Origin: Kribbella capetownensis
GTDB taxonomy: Bacteria; Actinomycetota; Actinomycetes; Propionibacteriales; Kribbellaceae
Reading direction: 5' to 3'
NCBI RefSeq assembly: GCF_004331485.1
Contig: NZ_SJKD01000005.1
Location: forward strand, 558,001-622,000
DNA length: 64,000 nucleotides
The notes under the pieces were generated by a model. The model worked only from the letters and a program-made list of their open reading frames with translations. It ran no database searches and was not told the DNA's origin. A program made the translations under genes and the position numbers. This document shows, piece by piece, positions 19,171-27,805 of this stretch (the first letter of the stretch is position 1; each line of letters opens with the position of its first letter).

Positions 19171-19452
19171 CTACTTCTGTGAGGGCGACGGGCTGACCGG
19201 GCCGGAGGTCGTTGCCGTCGGCACCGGCTGCTGGTTCTTCTCGTTCTCCTTGGCCATCGAGGTCTTGAAGTACGAGACACCGGCACACCCGGCGCAGGCG
19301 ACGGCCCCGATCATCACGCTGGCGAACACCTTCCCGGTCTGCTCGGTCAGCGTGTTCCGGGCCCGCTCGGCCCCGAACAACCAAGCCTCCCGCAACCGCC
19401 GCCGCCGAACCGCAACCGACTCGATGACCTGCGTACCGTAGTTCCCAGACAT
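19171..19452 (-). CDS. Small single-pass membrane protein
   Basis: 93 residues starting MSGNYGTQVIESVAVRRRRL. A basic N-terminal segment is followed by one hydrophobic helix (about residues 43-62, VFASVMIGAVACAGCAGVSY) and a short Ser/Pro/Thr tail. Positive-inside logic puts the basic N-terminus in the cytosol and the tail outside. It starts one base after the stop of the 175-residue gene, so it is coupled to the toxin operon. It could be a membrane-anchored immunity factor or a secretion accessory. Confidence 0.75.
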   Translation of the reverse strand: MSGNYGTQVIESVAVRRRRLREAWLFGAERARNTLTEQTGKVFASVMIGAVACAGCAGVSYFKTSMAKENEKNQQPVPTATTSGPVSPSPSQK

Positions 19453-19453
19453 C

Positions 19454-19981
19454 TCAGCCCTCCCGGTCCAACGCGTCCAACGCCGCCGCGTCGATCGGCA
19501 CCGGTTCGAGCGCGGCCCGCTCGGCCACCGACCGGATCGGGAACTCGATGAACCCGAGCTCGATGGACCCCGGCCCCCGCGCGTAGCCTCCGCCCCGATC
19601 GAAGAGGGCGAGCATCGGCTCATACGGATCGTCCAACTGCGGGAACCGCTGCCGCGGAAGGTCGCCGAGCGCCGCCCACCGCACGATCGCCGCGGCCATG
19701 TCCGGCAGGACCGGGAACGGGTCCGCGGACGACGGGTCCGGAGCGAGCCTGGCCAGCAGCGCGGGGTCGACGGCGACCTCCGGATCCACCGCACCCGCGA
19801 GATCGCCGAAGGGCCAACCCTCCTGCGCCCCGACGGTCAGGGCCCACTGCGCCGTACGCCGGAGGAACTCGCGAGCCAGCCGTGCGCGGGACTGCTGCTG
19901 AGCGAACGCCGCGTCGTCGTCCCACTTCACGGCGAGCAGGCGCTCGACCATCCGCTCCGCGGCGGCTGTGTCGGTCACCAT
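19454..19981 (-). CDS. Candidate immunity or partner protein of the giant toxin
   Basis: A 175-residue soluble protein whose ATG lies inside the last codons of the toxin gene (7-base overlap, ATGGTGA). This is strict coupling and typical of toxin-immunity or toxin-chaperone pairs. The N-terminal half is helical (AAERMVERLLAVKWDDDAAF, LAREFLRRTAQWAL). The C-terminal half has PYEPMLALFDRGGGYARGPG and ends in acidic residues. I know no family for it. The immunity idea rests only on position; the small membrane gene downstream is an alternative. Confidence 0.7.
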   Translation of the reverse strand: MVTDTAAAERMVERLLAVKWDDDAAFAQQQSRARLAREFLRRTAQWALTVGAQEGWPFGDLAGAVDPEVAVDPALLARLAPDPSSADPFPVLPDMAAAIVRWAALGDLPRQRFPQLDDPYEPMLALFDRGGGYARGPGSIELGFIEFPIRSVAERAALEPVPIDAAALDALDREG

Positions 19982-22900
19982 CCCATTTGCTCCTTCATAG
20001 ACCGGACAATCTCATCCAGGTTGGCCTTGGACAAATCCTTCGCCAGGAAGCCGTCCGGGAACGGTGAGGTCAGCCCGTACATCTTCCAGAGCCTGAGCAG
20101 ATCGACCTGGGCGCCGGACCGCAGCGACAACGGTGCCAGCTCGTGCGGTCCCGGCCGTTCGGGCCGGTAGGCCTCGCCCTCCCACGCCTTCGGGTCCGCG
20201 GTCTTGTACGGCACGCCGTGCTCGAGCAACTTCGCTTCGACGTACTCGTGCGCGATCAGGGACCGCAACTCGTTGACCTGCCCGGCGTCCAGGAACTTGC
20301 CGTCCATCACCTTCGTCCACAGGTCGGCGATGCCGTCCAGCGGGGTGAAGTTGCCGTGCCGGATGTCACCCGGGCCGATCGCGACGTCGTGCTTGTTGAC
20401 GAAGACGTTGCGCTTCGCGACGTCGACCACTTCCTCCAACTCGGCCAGCTTGGCCGGGTCGTCGTCATGCAGGTCGAGTTCCTCGGCGACCTTCGGTACG
20501 TCGTCGTTCGCCTCCCGCACACGCCGGTACGCATTCTCCAGCTTCTCCGGCTCGTTCGTGACGAACTCGTTCTTGTCCGGCGGCCGGACCGGATACTCGC
20601 CCGGCTCCCCTTCGTGTCCCGGCGCGGGCGCCGGCTCATGACCCTGCCCGTGCGGGCCCTCAGCACTCGTCCCCTGCGAGTGCTCCGGCTCGTGACTCGA
20701 CGCCGGCTGGTGCGGCTGCGGTCCGTCCGGTGCGGACCCGTACCCGCTCTGCCGCGGTGGCTGGTCGTGCCGGGCGTACGGCCCGTGCTCCTCCGGCGAA
20801 TACCCCGGCCGCTGCTGCGGGTTGTAGGGCTGCCGCGGGTCGTATGGCTGCCGCGGGTCATACGGCTGCTGCGGATTGTGCGGCTGCTGCGGGCCGTGCG
20901 GTTGCTGCGGCGGCCCGTACGGCGACTCCGGCTGACGCGGAGGCCCATACGGGTCATGCCCAGCCGGCCCAAACGGCTCCTGCCCCGGGTGATACGGCTG
21001 CTCCCCCGGGCGGTGCGGCTGCTGCCAGGGCTGCTCTCCCGGGCGGTGCGGCGGCTGGCCCGGCTGCTGCGGATGCGGCTGCCCAGGCTGGTTCGGCGCA
21101 TGCGGCTGCTGATGCCCCGGCCCGTACGGCGGCTGCTGATGCGGCGGCCCGTACGGCTGATGCGGCTGCCCCGGTTGCTGATGCCCTGGGTACGGCTGAT
21201 GCGGCCGCTGCCCCGGGTACCCCGGCTGCTCCGGCTCCCGACGCCCCGGCCCGAACCCCGGCTCCCCCGGCTGGTTCGGCGCATGCGGCTGCTGATGCGG
21301 CGGCCCGTACGGCGGCTGCTGATGCCCCGGGTAGCCCGGCTCGCCCGGCTGGTGCGGCCCGTTCGGCTGCTGGTGCCCCGGGTACCCCGGCTGCTGCGGC
21401 TCCCGATGCCCCGGACCGAATCCCGGCTCCCCCGGTTGCCGATGTCCTGGACCAAACCCCGGCTGCTGAGGCCCCGGGTAGCCCGGCTGGTTCGGCGCAT
21501 GCGGCTGCTGATGAGGCGGCCCGTACGGCTGATGCGGCTGCCCCGGCTGCTGATGCCCCGGGTACTGCTGATGCGGCTGCTGTCCCGGGTACCCCGGCTC
21601 TCCCGGCTGCTGAGGCCCGTTCGGCTGCTGAGGCCCCGGGTAGCCCGGCTGGTTCGGCGCATGCGGCTGCTGGTGCGGCGGCCCGTACGGCTGATGCGGC
21701 TGCGCCGGCTGCTGAGGCCCCGGATACGGCTGATGCGGTGGCTGTCCTGGCTGATACCCAGGCTGCTGCTGCCCGGGGTGATAGCCCTGCTGCGGCCCGT
21801 AGTCCGGCTCGGCATGGGGCGGACCATAGTCAGGCTGCTCGTGCTGTCCAGGCCCAAACGACTCACCTGGCTGGTGCTGGCCCGGGCCGAACGACTGCCC
21901 CGGCTGAGGAGGCCCGTAGTCCGGCTGGCCGGGGCCGAAGGGCTGGCTCGATTGGGGCGGGCCGTAGTCCGGCTGACCTGGACCGAATGACTCGCCCGGG
22001 TGCGACGGACCGTAGTTGGGCTGGCCTGGGCTGCTGGGCGGCTGGTGCTGGCTTGGGGCGAACGGGTCGGCTGGCTGGTGCGGCTGGCCAGGGCCGAACG
22101 GTGCCGTCGGGTGCACAGGCTGGCCGGGGACGGACAGGTCTACCTGAGGCTGCGGCGGGTGCTGCGGCGACGGGTAGCGGCTCTCCGCCTGCTGGCGCCA
22201 GTAGGAACTCGTGTTGTCAGGCTCCACCGAAACCCGCGGCGCCTCGCCGACATGCGGGTCAGCCGGACCGCCGTGGTCACGCACATGCACGTGCCACGTC
22301 TTGGTGTCCGGATCGAACTCCAGCTTCGTCGGATAGAACGACGTGTGCGGCGGGTGGATGACCTCGTCCACGCCGAGGTGCGGATCACGCAGGAACGACA
22401 TGTCTTTGCCGTGGTGAGCATCGATGTGCATGACCACCCGAGCCGGCGCGTACTGCCCGCCGCTGAAGATCTCAGCGCCGGCCGGATCCTTGTCCGAGTG
22501 CGTGAACGCCGGCTCCCGGACGGTGTTGCCCGGCGTGTACCGGTCCAGGAACGCCTGCAGTTCGCCCGGTGTGTCGAAGGTGATCCCTCGATGGATCTCC
22601 CCCACATGGTCGGGCAGCCTGTTCATCGCCGACGTCGCCACGCGGACGAGCGGCATCCGCTCGACATTCGGGTCGCCTGCACGGAACGCTCGGTTGATGT
22701 CCTGATGAGGCATCCCGAGCATCTCTTCCATGGCATTGAGCTCGACGTCCGACAGGTCGTCGATCTGATCCCCGAGCTGCGCGCGACCACGCCCCCGGTG
22801 CTCAGCCATCTTGGCCCGGTCGATCGACCGCAACGTGGCCCGGTACGCCGCCTCGTCCTGCGCCGAAGCCCGGAACCCCCGATCAGCCAACTCCGACCGC

Positions 22901-25900
22901 GCAAGCGGCCCGCCATCCTCCACCCGCCCAGCCCCAAACTGCTGAGCCCCACGCCCCTCCGCCGCACGCGCGCCGGAAGCGTGCGTGTCCGGCGCGCCGG
23001 TCTCTGGCGCATGTGCATCCGGTGAATGCCCCTCAGGAACACGCGCATCAGGTGCGTGCGCATCCGGGGTCCGTGTCGCGGGAGCCTGCGTGTCCGCGGT
23101 CCACCTCTCCGGCGCCCGCGTCTCAGGCGCGTGTGTGTCCGGCGCCTCTGGAGTATGCCCATCCGGCGAACGCCCGTCGGGCGCATGTGTGCTCGGCGCA
23201 CGGCCCTCAGGTGCGTGCGTGTCCGGGACGTGCGTCTCCGGTGTATGTCCGTCCGGTGCGCGAGTCTCCGGGGTGTGCCCCTCCGGCGCATGCGTGTCCG
23301 GCGTACGCCCCTCCGGCGCGTGGGTCTCCGGCGTCCGTCCCTCCGGTGTCCGTCCCTCCGACGCACGACCCTCCGGCGCATGCGTGTCCGGCGCTCGGCC
23401 CTCCGGCGCGTGCGACTCCGGCGTACGGCCCTCCGGCGCGTGCGTGTCCGGCGCTCGACCCTCCGGCGCCTTGGACTCCGGGGTGCGTCCGTCGGGTGCG
23501 TGTGGGTCTGGCGTGTGGCCGTCCGGGGCACGCGTGTCCGGGGCGTGTTGTGGCTGCTCCGGGGTGTGGGTTGGCGCGTCTGGTGGGTTGAGGCGGTTCG
23601 CGATGGACGGGTTCGCGTCGGGAGCTCCCGAGACGGGACGTACGTCGCGCTGGAAGCGCAACTGGGACGCCGGCGGGGTGTTCGGCGAGCGCGGGATGCC
23701 GTCCCAGCGTCCGCCTGGTTCACGGGTGGCGAACATGATGGAGTCGATATCCACCGGCCGGCCGTTGGCGTCGTGGTACGGGTTCACCGGGTGCGGGGAC
23801 GTGTGACCGGGCGGGAACGAGTCCACCAGCTTGCCGCCCGGAGGCTGCGCGTCCAGGAACTTCACCCGGCCGCCCTCGTCGACGAAGGCGTTGAAGACGT
23901 GCCCGCCGGTACCGCCCTTCCAGGTTACGAAGATGTTCGCGTGCGTGCCCGGCGGCTTGCCGGACAGCGCGTCGAACACCCTGCGGTACGCCGCGTTCGT
24001 GAAGTCCGCCGGGTTGTGCGGACCCTGCGGCGCCGCCATCTTGTTGTCCGGGTGGAAGTCGTCCAGGTCCATCCACTCGAGGGTCCCCTCGGGATCCTCG
24101 CCGCTCTTGAACGCGTTCCCGGACGCCAGCCGCGGCTCACCACCGTTCAGGATGTCGGCGACGTTCCGCGAGATGTCCGGGCAGTTCATCCGGTAGTGCG
24201 GGCTGAGGTCGTGGTCGGGGTTGACCCGGCCAACCCAGTCCGGCACGTTGCTCACCGGCGGGTCGCCGACCGAGTCGGTCAGCTCGCCCCAGCGCGGGTC
24301 CTCCCGCCGCGCCGGAATGTGCTGGTGCGGGTCGACCATCGAGCGCGGCTTTCCCGGCTCCGGACGCAGATAGTCCGGCTTCAACCGATCGATCTCGACC
24401 TGCCGACGCAGCGGGTCGTCCCACTTCGGATCATTCGCTGCGTCATGCGGCCGATTCGGCGCCCCCGGCGCGTTCGAGTGCGGCGCGTTCGAGCGCGGCG
24501 TGTTCGGGTGCGGCGCGTTCGGCGTACCCGGGGCGTTGGAATGCGGTGCGTTCGGTGTGCCTGGGGTGTTTGAGTGCGGTGCATTCGGCGTGCCGTGAGG
24601 TCCGCCGACGTGCCCTGGTACGCCGGGGTGCATCGGCATCACCGGCTGGACGACGGGGTCGGCGTTCCTCGCCGCGGGCGCCACGTCCGGCGCCCGTGTG
24701 CCCGGCGTCTCCGGCGTGTGCGTGCCAGGGGTCTCTGGCGTGTGCGTGCCGGGGGTCTCTGGGGTGTGCGTGCCCGGGGTCGTCGACTCGGGCGTATGCG
24801 GCGTCCCGGTTTCCGGCGTGCGTGGAGTGTGCGTGCCGGGAGTCTCCGGGGTACGCGTGCCGGGGCTCTCCGGGGTACGCGTGCCGGGGGTCTCCGGGGT
24901 ACGCGTGCCGGGGGTCTCCGGAGTGCGCGTGCCGGGTGGGTCCGGCGTGTGGCTGGTTCCTGGCGTGTGCGTGCTCGGCGTCGACGGCTCGGGTGTCCGG
25001 CCCGGTGTGGTCGACTCCGGCGTGCGCGTCGAGCCCGGCGTCCCGGATTCCGGAGTGTGCGTGCCGGGTGAGTCCGGCGTGTGGGTGGTGCCCGGGGTGT
25101 GCGAGCTCGGCGTCGTCGACTCGGGCGTGCGTGTGGTTCCCGGGGTCGTGGTGGAGTCCGGCGTACGCGTGGTGCTTGGTGACGTGGAGTCCGGGGTCCG
25201 GGTGCCGCTCGGCGTTGTCGAGTCGGGTGTGCGGGTCGAACCAGGTGCCGAGGACTCCGGCCCGCGGGACGTGCCCGGCGTCGTCTGCCCGTCAGGAGTG
25301 CGCGTCGTGCCTGGCGTCGTCGACTCCGGCGCGCGTGAGGTGCTCGGCGTGGTGGAGTCCGGGGCGCGGGAGGTGCCTGGGGTGGGCTGGGTGTCGGGGG
25401 CGTGGGTGGTTTGAGCTGGCATTTGGGTGGTCGGGGCCGGGGAGTTGCCGCCGGGTGTGGTGCCGGGGCCGGTGTGCGCGGCGGGCGACGTCGTGCTCGG
25501 GTCGGCGTGGGACAGCGGGGCCGACGGGGCGTCGCTGACCGGACTCTGCGGCGTGCCGCCTGTGTCGTGTACCGCGGGCGTGTCCACCGATGGGCTGTCG
25601 ACCGTCGGCGCATTCGCGTGGGCAGACGGCGTGCTGACGTCCGGGGTGTGCGACGTCGTACTGATGTCCGGCGTGTCCGGCGTGCTGACGTCGGGGGTGT
25701 GTGCCGACGGTACGTCGATCTTCGGGACGCCCTGCAGCTTGAAGGTGTCGCCGACGATCGGGATCTTCGACAGGCCGCCGACCACGTCGCCGACCTTCGG
25801 GATCTTCGTCACCGCGCCGAGGACGCCGTCGTGCAGGGCGATCCTCGTCCCCTGCGCGAACTCGGCCACCTTGGCCACCTTCGCCACCGCCAGGCTCGCA

Positions 25901-26985
25901 GCGCCGAACTTGCCGGCCATCGCCGCGGTCTTGATAGCACCGGCACTACCGCCACTGGCCACGGTCGCGACCACATTCGTGAGCGCCATGCCGAACGCTT
26001 TGCCCGGGTTCTTCGCCCACTCGTCCCATGCGACGAAACCCTTGACCATGCCCAGGCCCATCTGGGCGCCCTGCTCGCTGTACGACTTGACCGCGTCAGG
26101 CCGGGTGTCCAGGCCGGTGAGCTGATCGAAGCCCCACCACGCGAGCTCGATGGGCGCTGTCGCCAGATGGGCGACCATCAGGCCGAGGCCCTTCCAGGCG
26201 TTGCCCGCGTCCTCCCAGGTGGGCATGTCCCACCCGAGCTTGTCCTTCGCCCAGTCCCGAACGCCGGGGATGCTCGCGATCGCGGGCAGCACCGGGATCA
26301 GGGTCAGCAGACCCTCGAGCGTCTCACCGACTACGGTGACCACACCGACGACGAAGTTCACCGGGAACTCGAGGCAGTCCTGCCACAGCGGCTTGTCCCG
26401 CTCCTCGGGCGTTCCCCACGCCTCCGGTGGCGGATCGCCGTCCTGCTCCTTCTGCTCCGGCGGCTTGTCCCCCTCGCGCACACCGGTCTTCGGGTCCCAG
26501 GGCTTACCGCCGTGCAGTTTGACGATCTCGTTGGCGGCGGTGAAGCAGAGGTTCGGAATCTCCTCCCGGACGATCCGGCGGACGTCCTCGACCATCCGGT
26601 TGTTGTCGTCGATCATGTCCTGATCGTTTTTCCACTCCGGGTTGCGGTTCTTCCGCCGATGCCACTCGTACGCCTCCTCCCGGATGTCCTTCAGCGTGCC
26701 GAGCTTGCCCCGGACGTCGCCGGTCAGGTTGGTCAGATGCCGCGACATGGCCGGCAGACTCGGACCGAACTCGGTCAGGTTCGTCTGGATCTTCTTCGTC
26801 GAGTTGACCAGAACCTCACGCTCCGGCGCGTGGTACACCCCGTTCAGGCGCTGGAACGTGTTGTGGACGTTGTTGCCCAGGTCGGTGAACTTCTGCCCGA
26901 GGCCGCTCAGTCCTGGCACGTTCTGCTCGAGCGCCGTGACCACGGTCGAGATCTTCTCGATCGGGATGCCGTTCGGTTCGATCAT
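19975..26985 (-). CDS. Giant type VII-linked polymorphic toxin with three putative effector domains
   Basis: 2336 residues. Residues 1-170 are helical, like ESX/LXG-type targeting regions. Residues 215-375 hold hydrophobic helices (NFVVGVVTVVGETLEGLLTL). A Thr/Pro repeat tract (about 425-855) precedes a papain-fold, Tox-PL/glutamine-deamidase-like domain with Cys935 (MNCPD), His1029 (GGHVFNAF) and Asp1045 (KFLDAQ) in the expected order. A second tract (1132-1345) precedes an ADP-ribosyltransferase-like domain with Arg1466 (EIHRGI), Ser1497 (AFTHSD) and Glu1541 (GVDEVI). A third Gly/Pro/Gln/Tyr tract (1605-2128) leads to a C-terminal domain with His2246-Glu2247 and Glu2250 (AHEYVEAKLLE). The gene follows the small ESX-type genes and overlaps its downstream partner. 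Toxicity and export are inferred from domains and context. Confidence 0.88.
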   Translation of the reverse strand: MIEPNGIPIEKISTVVTALEQNVPGLSGLGQKFTDLGNNVHNTFQRLNGVYHAPEREVLVNSTKKIQTNLTEFGPSLPAMSRHLTNLTGDVRGKLGTLKDIREEAYEWHRRKNRNPEWKNDQDMIDDNNRMVEDVRRIVREEIPNLCFTAANEIVKLHGGKPWDPKTGVREGDKPPEQKEQDGDPPPEAWGTPEERDKPLWQDCLEFPVNFVVGVVTVVGETLEGLLTLIPVLPAIASIPGVRDWAKDKLGWDMPTWEDAGNAWKGLGLMVAHLATAPIELAWWGFDQLTGLDTRPDAVKSYSEQGAQMGLGMVKGFVAWDEWAKNPGKAFGMALTNVVATVASGGSAGAIKTAAMAGKFGAASLAVAKVAKVAEFAQGTRIALHDGVLGAVTKIPKVGDVVGGLSKIPIVGDTFKLQGVPKIDVPSAHTPDVSTPDTPDISTTSHTPDVSTPSAHANAPTVDSPSVDTPAVHDTGGTPQSPVSDAPSAPLSHADPSTTSPAAHTGPGTTPGGNSPAPTTQMPAQTTHAPDTQPTPGTSRAPDSTTPSTSRAPESTTPGTTRTPDGQTTPGTSRGPESSAPGSTRTPDSTTPSGTRTPDSTSPSTTRTPDSTTTPGTTRTPESTTPSSHTPGTTHTPDSPGTHTPESGTPGSTRTPESTTPGRTPEPSTPSTHTPGTSHTPDPPGTRTPETPGTRTPETPGTRTPESPGTRTPETPGTHTPRTPETGTPHTPESTTPGTHTPETPGTHTPETPGTHTPETPGTRAPDVAPAARNADPVVQPVMPMHPGVPGHVGGPHGTPNAPHSNTPGTPNAPHSNAPGTPNAPHPNTPRSNAPHSNAPGAPNRPHDAANDPKWDDPLRRQVEIDRLKPDYLRPEPGKPRSMVDPHQHIPARREDPRWGELTDSVGDPPVSNVPDWVGRVNPDHDLSPHYRMNCPDISRNVADILNGGEPRLASGNAFKSGEDPEGTLEWMDLDDFHPDNKMAAPQGPHNPADFTNAAYRRVFDALSGKPPGTHANIFVTWKGGTGGHVFNAFVDEGGRVKFLDAQPPGGKLVDSFPPGHTSPHPVNPYHDANGRPVDIDSIMFATREPGGRWDGIPRSPNTPPASQLRFQRDVRPVSGAPDANPSIANRLNPPDAPTHTPEQPQHAPDTRAPDGHTPDPHAPDGRTPESKAPEGRAPDTHAPEGRTPESHAPEGRAPDTHAPEGRASEGRTPEGRTPETHAPEGRTPDTHAPEGHTPETRAPDGHTPETHVPDTHAPEGRAPSTHAPDGRSPDGHTPEAPDTHAPETRAPERWTADTQAPATRTPDAHAPDARVPEGHSPDAHAPETGAPDTHASGARAAEGRGAQQFGAGRVEDGGPLARSELADRGFRASAQDEAAYRATLRSIDRAKMAEHRGRGRAQLGDQIDDLSDVELNAMEEMLGMPHQDINRAFRAGDPNVERMPLVRVATSAMNRLPDHVGEIHRGITFDTPGELQAFLDRYTPGNTVREPAFTHSDKDPAGAEIFSGGQYAPARVVMHIDAHHGKDMSFLRDPHLGVDEVIHPPHTSFYPTKLEFDPDTKTWHVHVRDHGGPADPHVGEAPRVSVEPDNTSSYWRQQAESRYPSPQHPPQPQVDLSVPGQPVHPTAPFGPGQPHQPADPFAPSQHQPPSSPGQPNYGPSHPGESFGPGQPDYGPPQSSQPFGPGQPDYGPPQPGQSFGPGQHQPGESFGPGQHEQPDYGPPHAEPDYGPQQGYHPGQQQPGYQPGQPPHQPYPGPQQPAQPHQPYGPPHQQPHAPNQPGYPGPQQPNGPQQPGEPGYPGQQPHQQYPGHQQPGQPHQPYGPPHQQPHAPNQPGYPGPQQPGFGPGHRQPGEPGFGPGHREPQQPGYPGHQQPNGPHQPGEPGYPGHQQPPYGPPHQQPHAPNQPGEPGFGPGRREPEQPGYPGQRPHQPYPGHQQPGQPHQPYGPPHQQPPYGPGHQQPHAPNQPGQPHPQQPGQPPHRPGEQPWQQPHRPGEQPYHPGQEPFGPAGHDPYGPPRQPESPYGPPQQPHGPQQPHNPQQPYDPRQPYDPRQPYNPQQRPGYSPEEHGPYARHDQPPRQSGYGSAPDGPQPHQPASSHEPEHSQGTSAEGPHGQGHEPAPAPGHEGEPGEYPVRPPDKNEFVTNEPEKLENAYRRVREANDDVPKVAEELDLHDDDPAKLAELEEVVDVAKRNVFVNKHDVAIGPGDIRHGNFTPLDGIADLWTKVMDGKFLDAGQVNELRSLIAHEYVEAKLLEHGVPYKTADPKAWEGEAYRPERPGPHELAPLSLRSGAQVDLLRLWKMYGLTSPFPDGFLAKDLSKANLDEIVRSMKEQMGW
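20640..22175 (-). repeat. Pro/Gln/Gly/Tyr coding repeat tract 3 of the giant toxin
   Basis: More than 500 codons of PYGPPHQQPHAPNQPGYPG, GPGQPDYGPPQ and PGHQQPGQPHQP units with long near-identical DNA copies. The composition resembles extended or phase-separating linkers. It joins the ADP-ribosyltransferase-like and HEYVE domains. Confidence 0.87.
22955..23585 (-). repeat. APEGRTPE-type coding repeat tract 2 of the giant toxin
   Basis: Roughly eight-codon units APEGRTPE, APDTHAPE and APDGHTPE repeat about 25 times, at DNA level a minisatellite of ctccggcgcatgcgtgtccg-like units. It separates the deamidase-type and ADP-ribosyltransferase-like domains. Confidence 0.85.
24415..25720 (-). repeat. 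Thr/Pro-rich coding repeat tract 1 of the giant toxin
   Basis: Irregular tandem units of about 7-9 codons, such as TPDSTTPGTT, RTPESTTPG and TPETPGTH, many sharing near-identical DNA (gtctccggggtacgcgtgcc). The reverse strand reads as Val/Gly-rich repeats. It links the hydrophobic N-terminal part to the deamidase-type domain. Confidence 0.85.
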
Positions 26986-27055
26986 GTCGGTTCAATTCCT
27001 CGGTCGCGCTGGGTCAACAGAATGCTGGTTCCGCCGGGGGTACGGCGACGTACGC

Positions 27056-27337
27056 TCAGGCCTGTGGCCGGGCCGCGGCCATCGCCTCGTCGAGCGACTG
27101 CTCGCTCGGGGCGAACGAGCTGACACCGTGCTCGGCCACCAGGAACACCTGGTTGGCGTAGCCCGGCGGCACGAAGACCAGGAACTCCTCGGCGGGCCGC
27201 GCCTGCCAGTCGGCCAGATCCTCCGGCGTCGCGCCCAGGTCCGGCGACGGCGCCTGCGCCGTCAGCCACTCGGCCAGCCGGACCCGCCCTGCCTCGATCA
27301 CCTCGGCCGGCACCTCGGCCGGCTGCTGCTCACTCAT
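27056..27337 (-). CDS. Small accessory protein upstream of the toxin
   Basis: 93 residues from MSEQQPAEVPAEVIEAGRVR, with an ADWQARPAEEFLVFVPPGYA middle and a helical C-terminus. It is cytosolic, with no recognised domain. The ATG overlaps the stop of the 122-residue gene by four bases, and the toxin starts about 70 bases downstream. The size, acidity and position are those of a substrate chaperone or adaptor, by inference only. Confidence 0.72.
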   Translation of the reverse strand: MSEQQPAEVPAEVIEAGRVRLAEWLTAQAPSPDLGATPEDLADWQARPAEEFLVFVPPGYANQVFLVAEHGVSSFAPSEQSLDEAMAAARPQA

Positions 27338-27702
27338 TCCGCCCTGTTCCCTCCGGTCGGCCGGGTCGAGCCGGGCGGCTTCGGGATCTCGCCCCGCCCC
27401 GCGGCCTGCTGCGCGTTCAGGACCATGTCGTGCTGGCCGTTCATGTAGGCCTTGACCGCGTTCGACGCGCCGGTCAGCGAGGAGCCGACCTGCTTGGCGG
27501 CGGCCTCGATCGTCGGCTGCCAGTGCTGGGCGTACTCCCCGATCGCGACCGCGACGACGGCGAAGGCGTCGTACTTCAACGGGGTGATCAGGTTGGTCAG
27601 CTTGTCGCCGTAGTCCTTGGACAGCTTGTTGAACGGCTCGGCCGCCGTCTGTGTGTCCGTGAGGACCTTGCTGGTACCGGCGACGTCGATGTCCCAGTCC
27701 AC
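27334..27702 (-). CDS. ESX-type helical protein (DUF6507-like)
   Basis: 122 residues. The opening MDWDIDVAGTSKVLTDTQTA and the middle helices (PTIEAAAKQVGSSLTGASNA) resemble the DUF6507 family of type VII-associated helical proteins. The C-terminus is a Pro/Gly-rich tail (PKPPGSTRPTGGN). The W-D dipeptide opening is shared with the 112-residue gene at 28123. It is probably a partner or co-substrate of the giant toxin, since it sits directly in front of it. Confidence 0.72.
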   Translation of the reverse strand: MDWDIDVAGTSKVLTDTQTAAEPFNKLSKDYGDKLTNLITPLKYDAFAVVAVAIGEYAQHWQPTIEAAAKQVGSSLTGASNAVKAYMNGQHDMVLNAQQAAGRGEIPKPPGSTRPTGGNRAE

Positions 27703-27805
27703 TCTTGCTCCTCCGAGGGGTCGGGGGCCAACTTGGGCTCACAAACCGGCCCGGACGCAGCCACTCGCTGGCCGGCGTCCGGGACCGTGCGGATCCGGCG
27801 GTGCG

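Noticed and set aside
20143..21990. 615-codon plus-strand frame opposite the toxin repeat tract 3
   Set aside because: It mirrors the Gly/Pro/Gln repeats, giving Arg/Leu-rich repeats; no ribosome site or domain.
20640..25720. Possible CRISPR array or non-coding satellite
   Set aside because: The repeats stay in one frame over the whole length, units vary in size and sequence, and there are no unique spacers. They are coding tracts.
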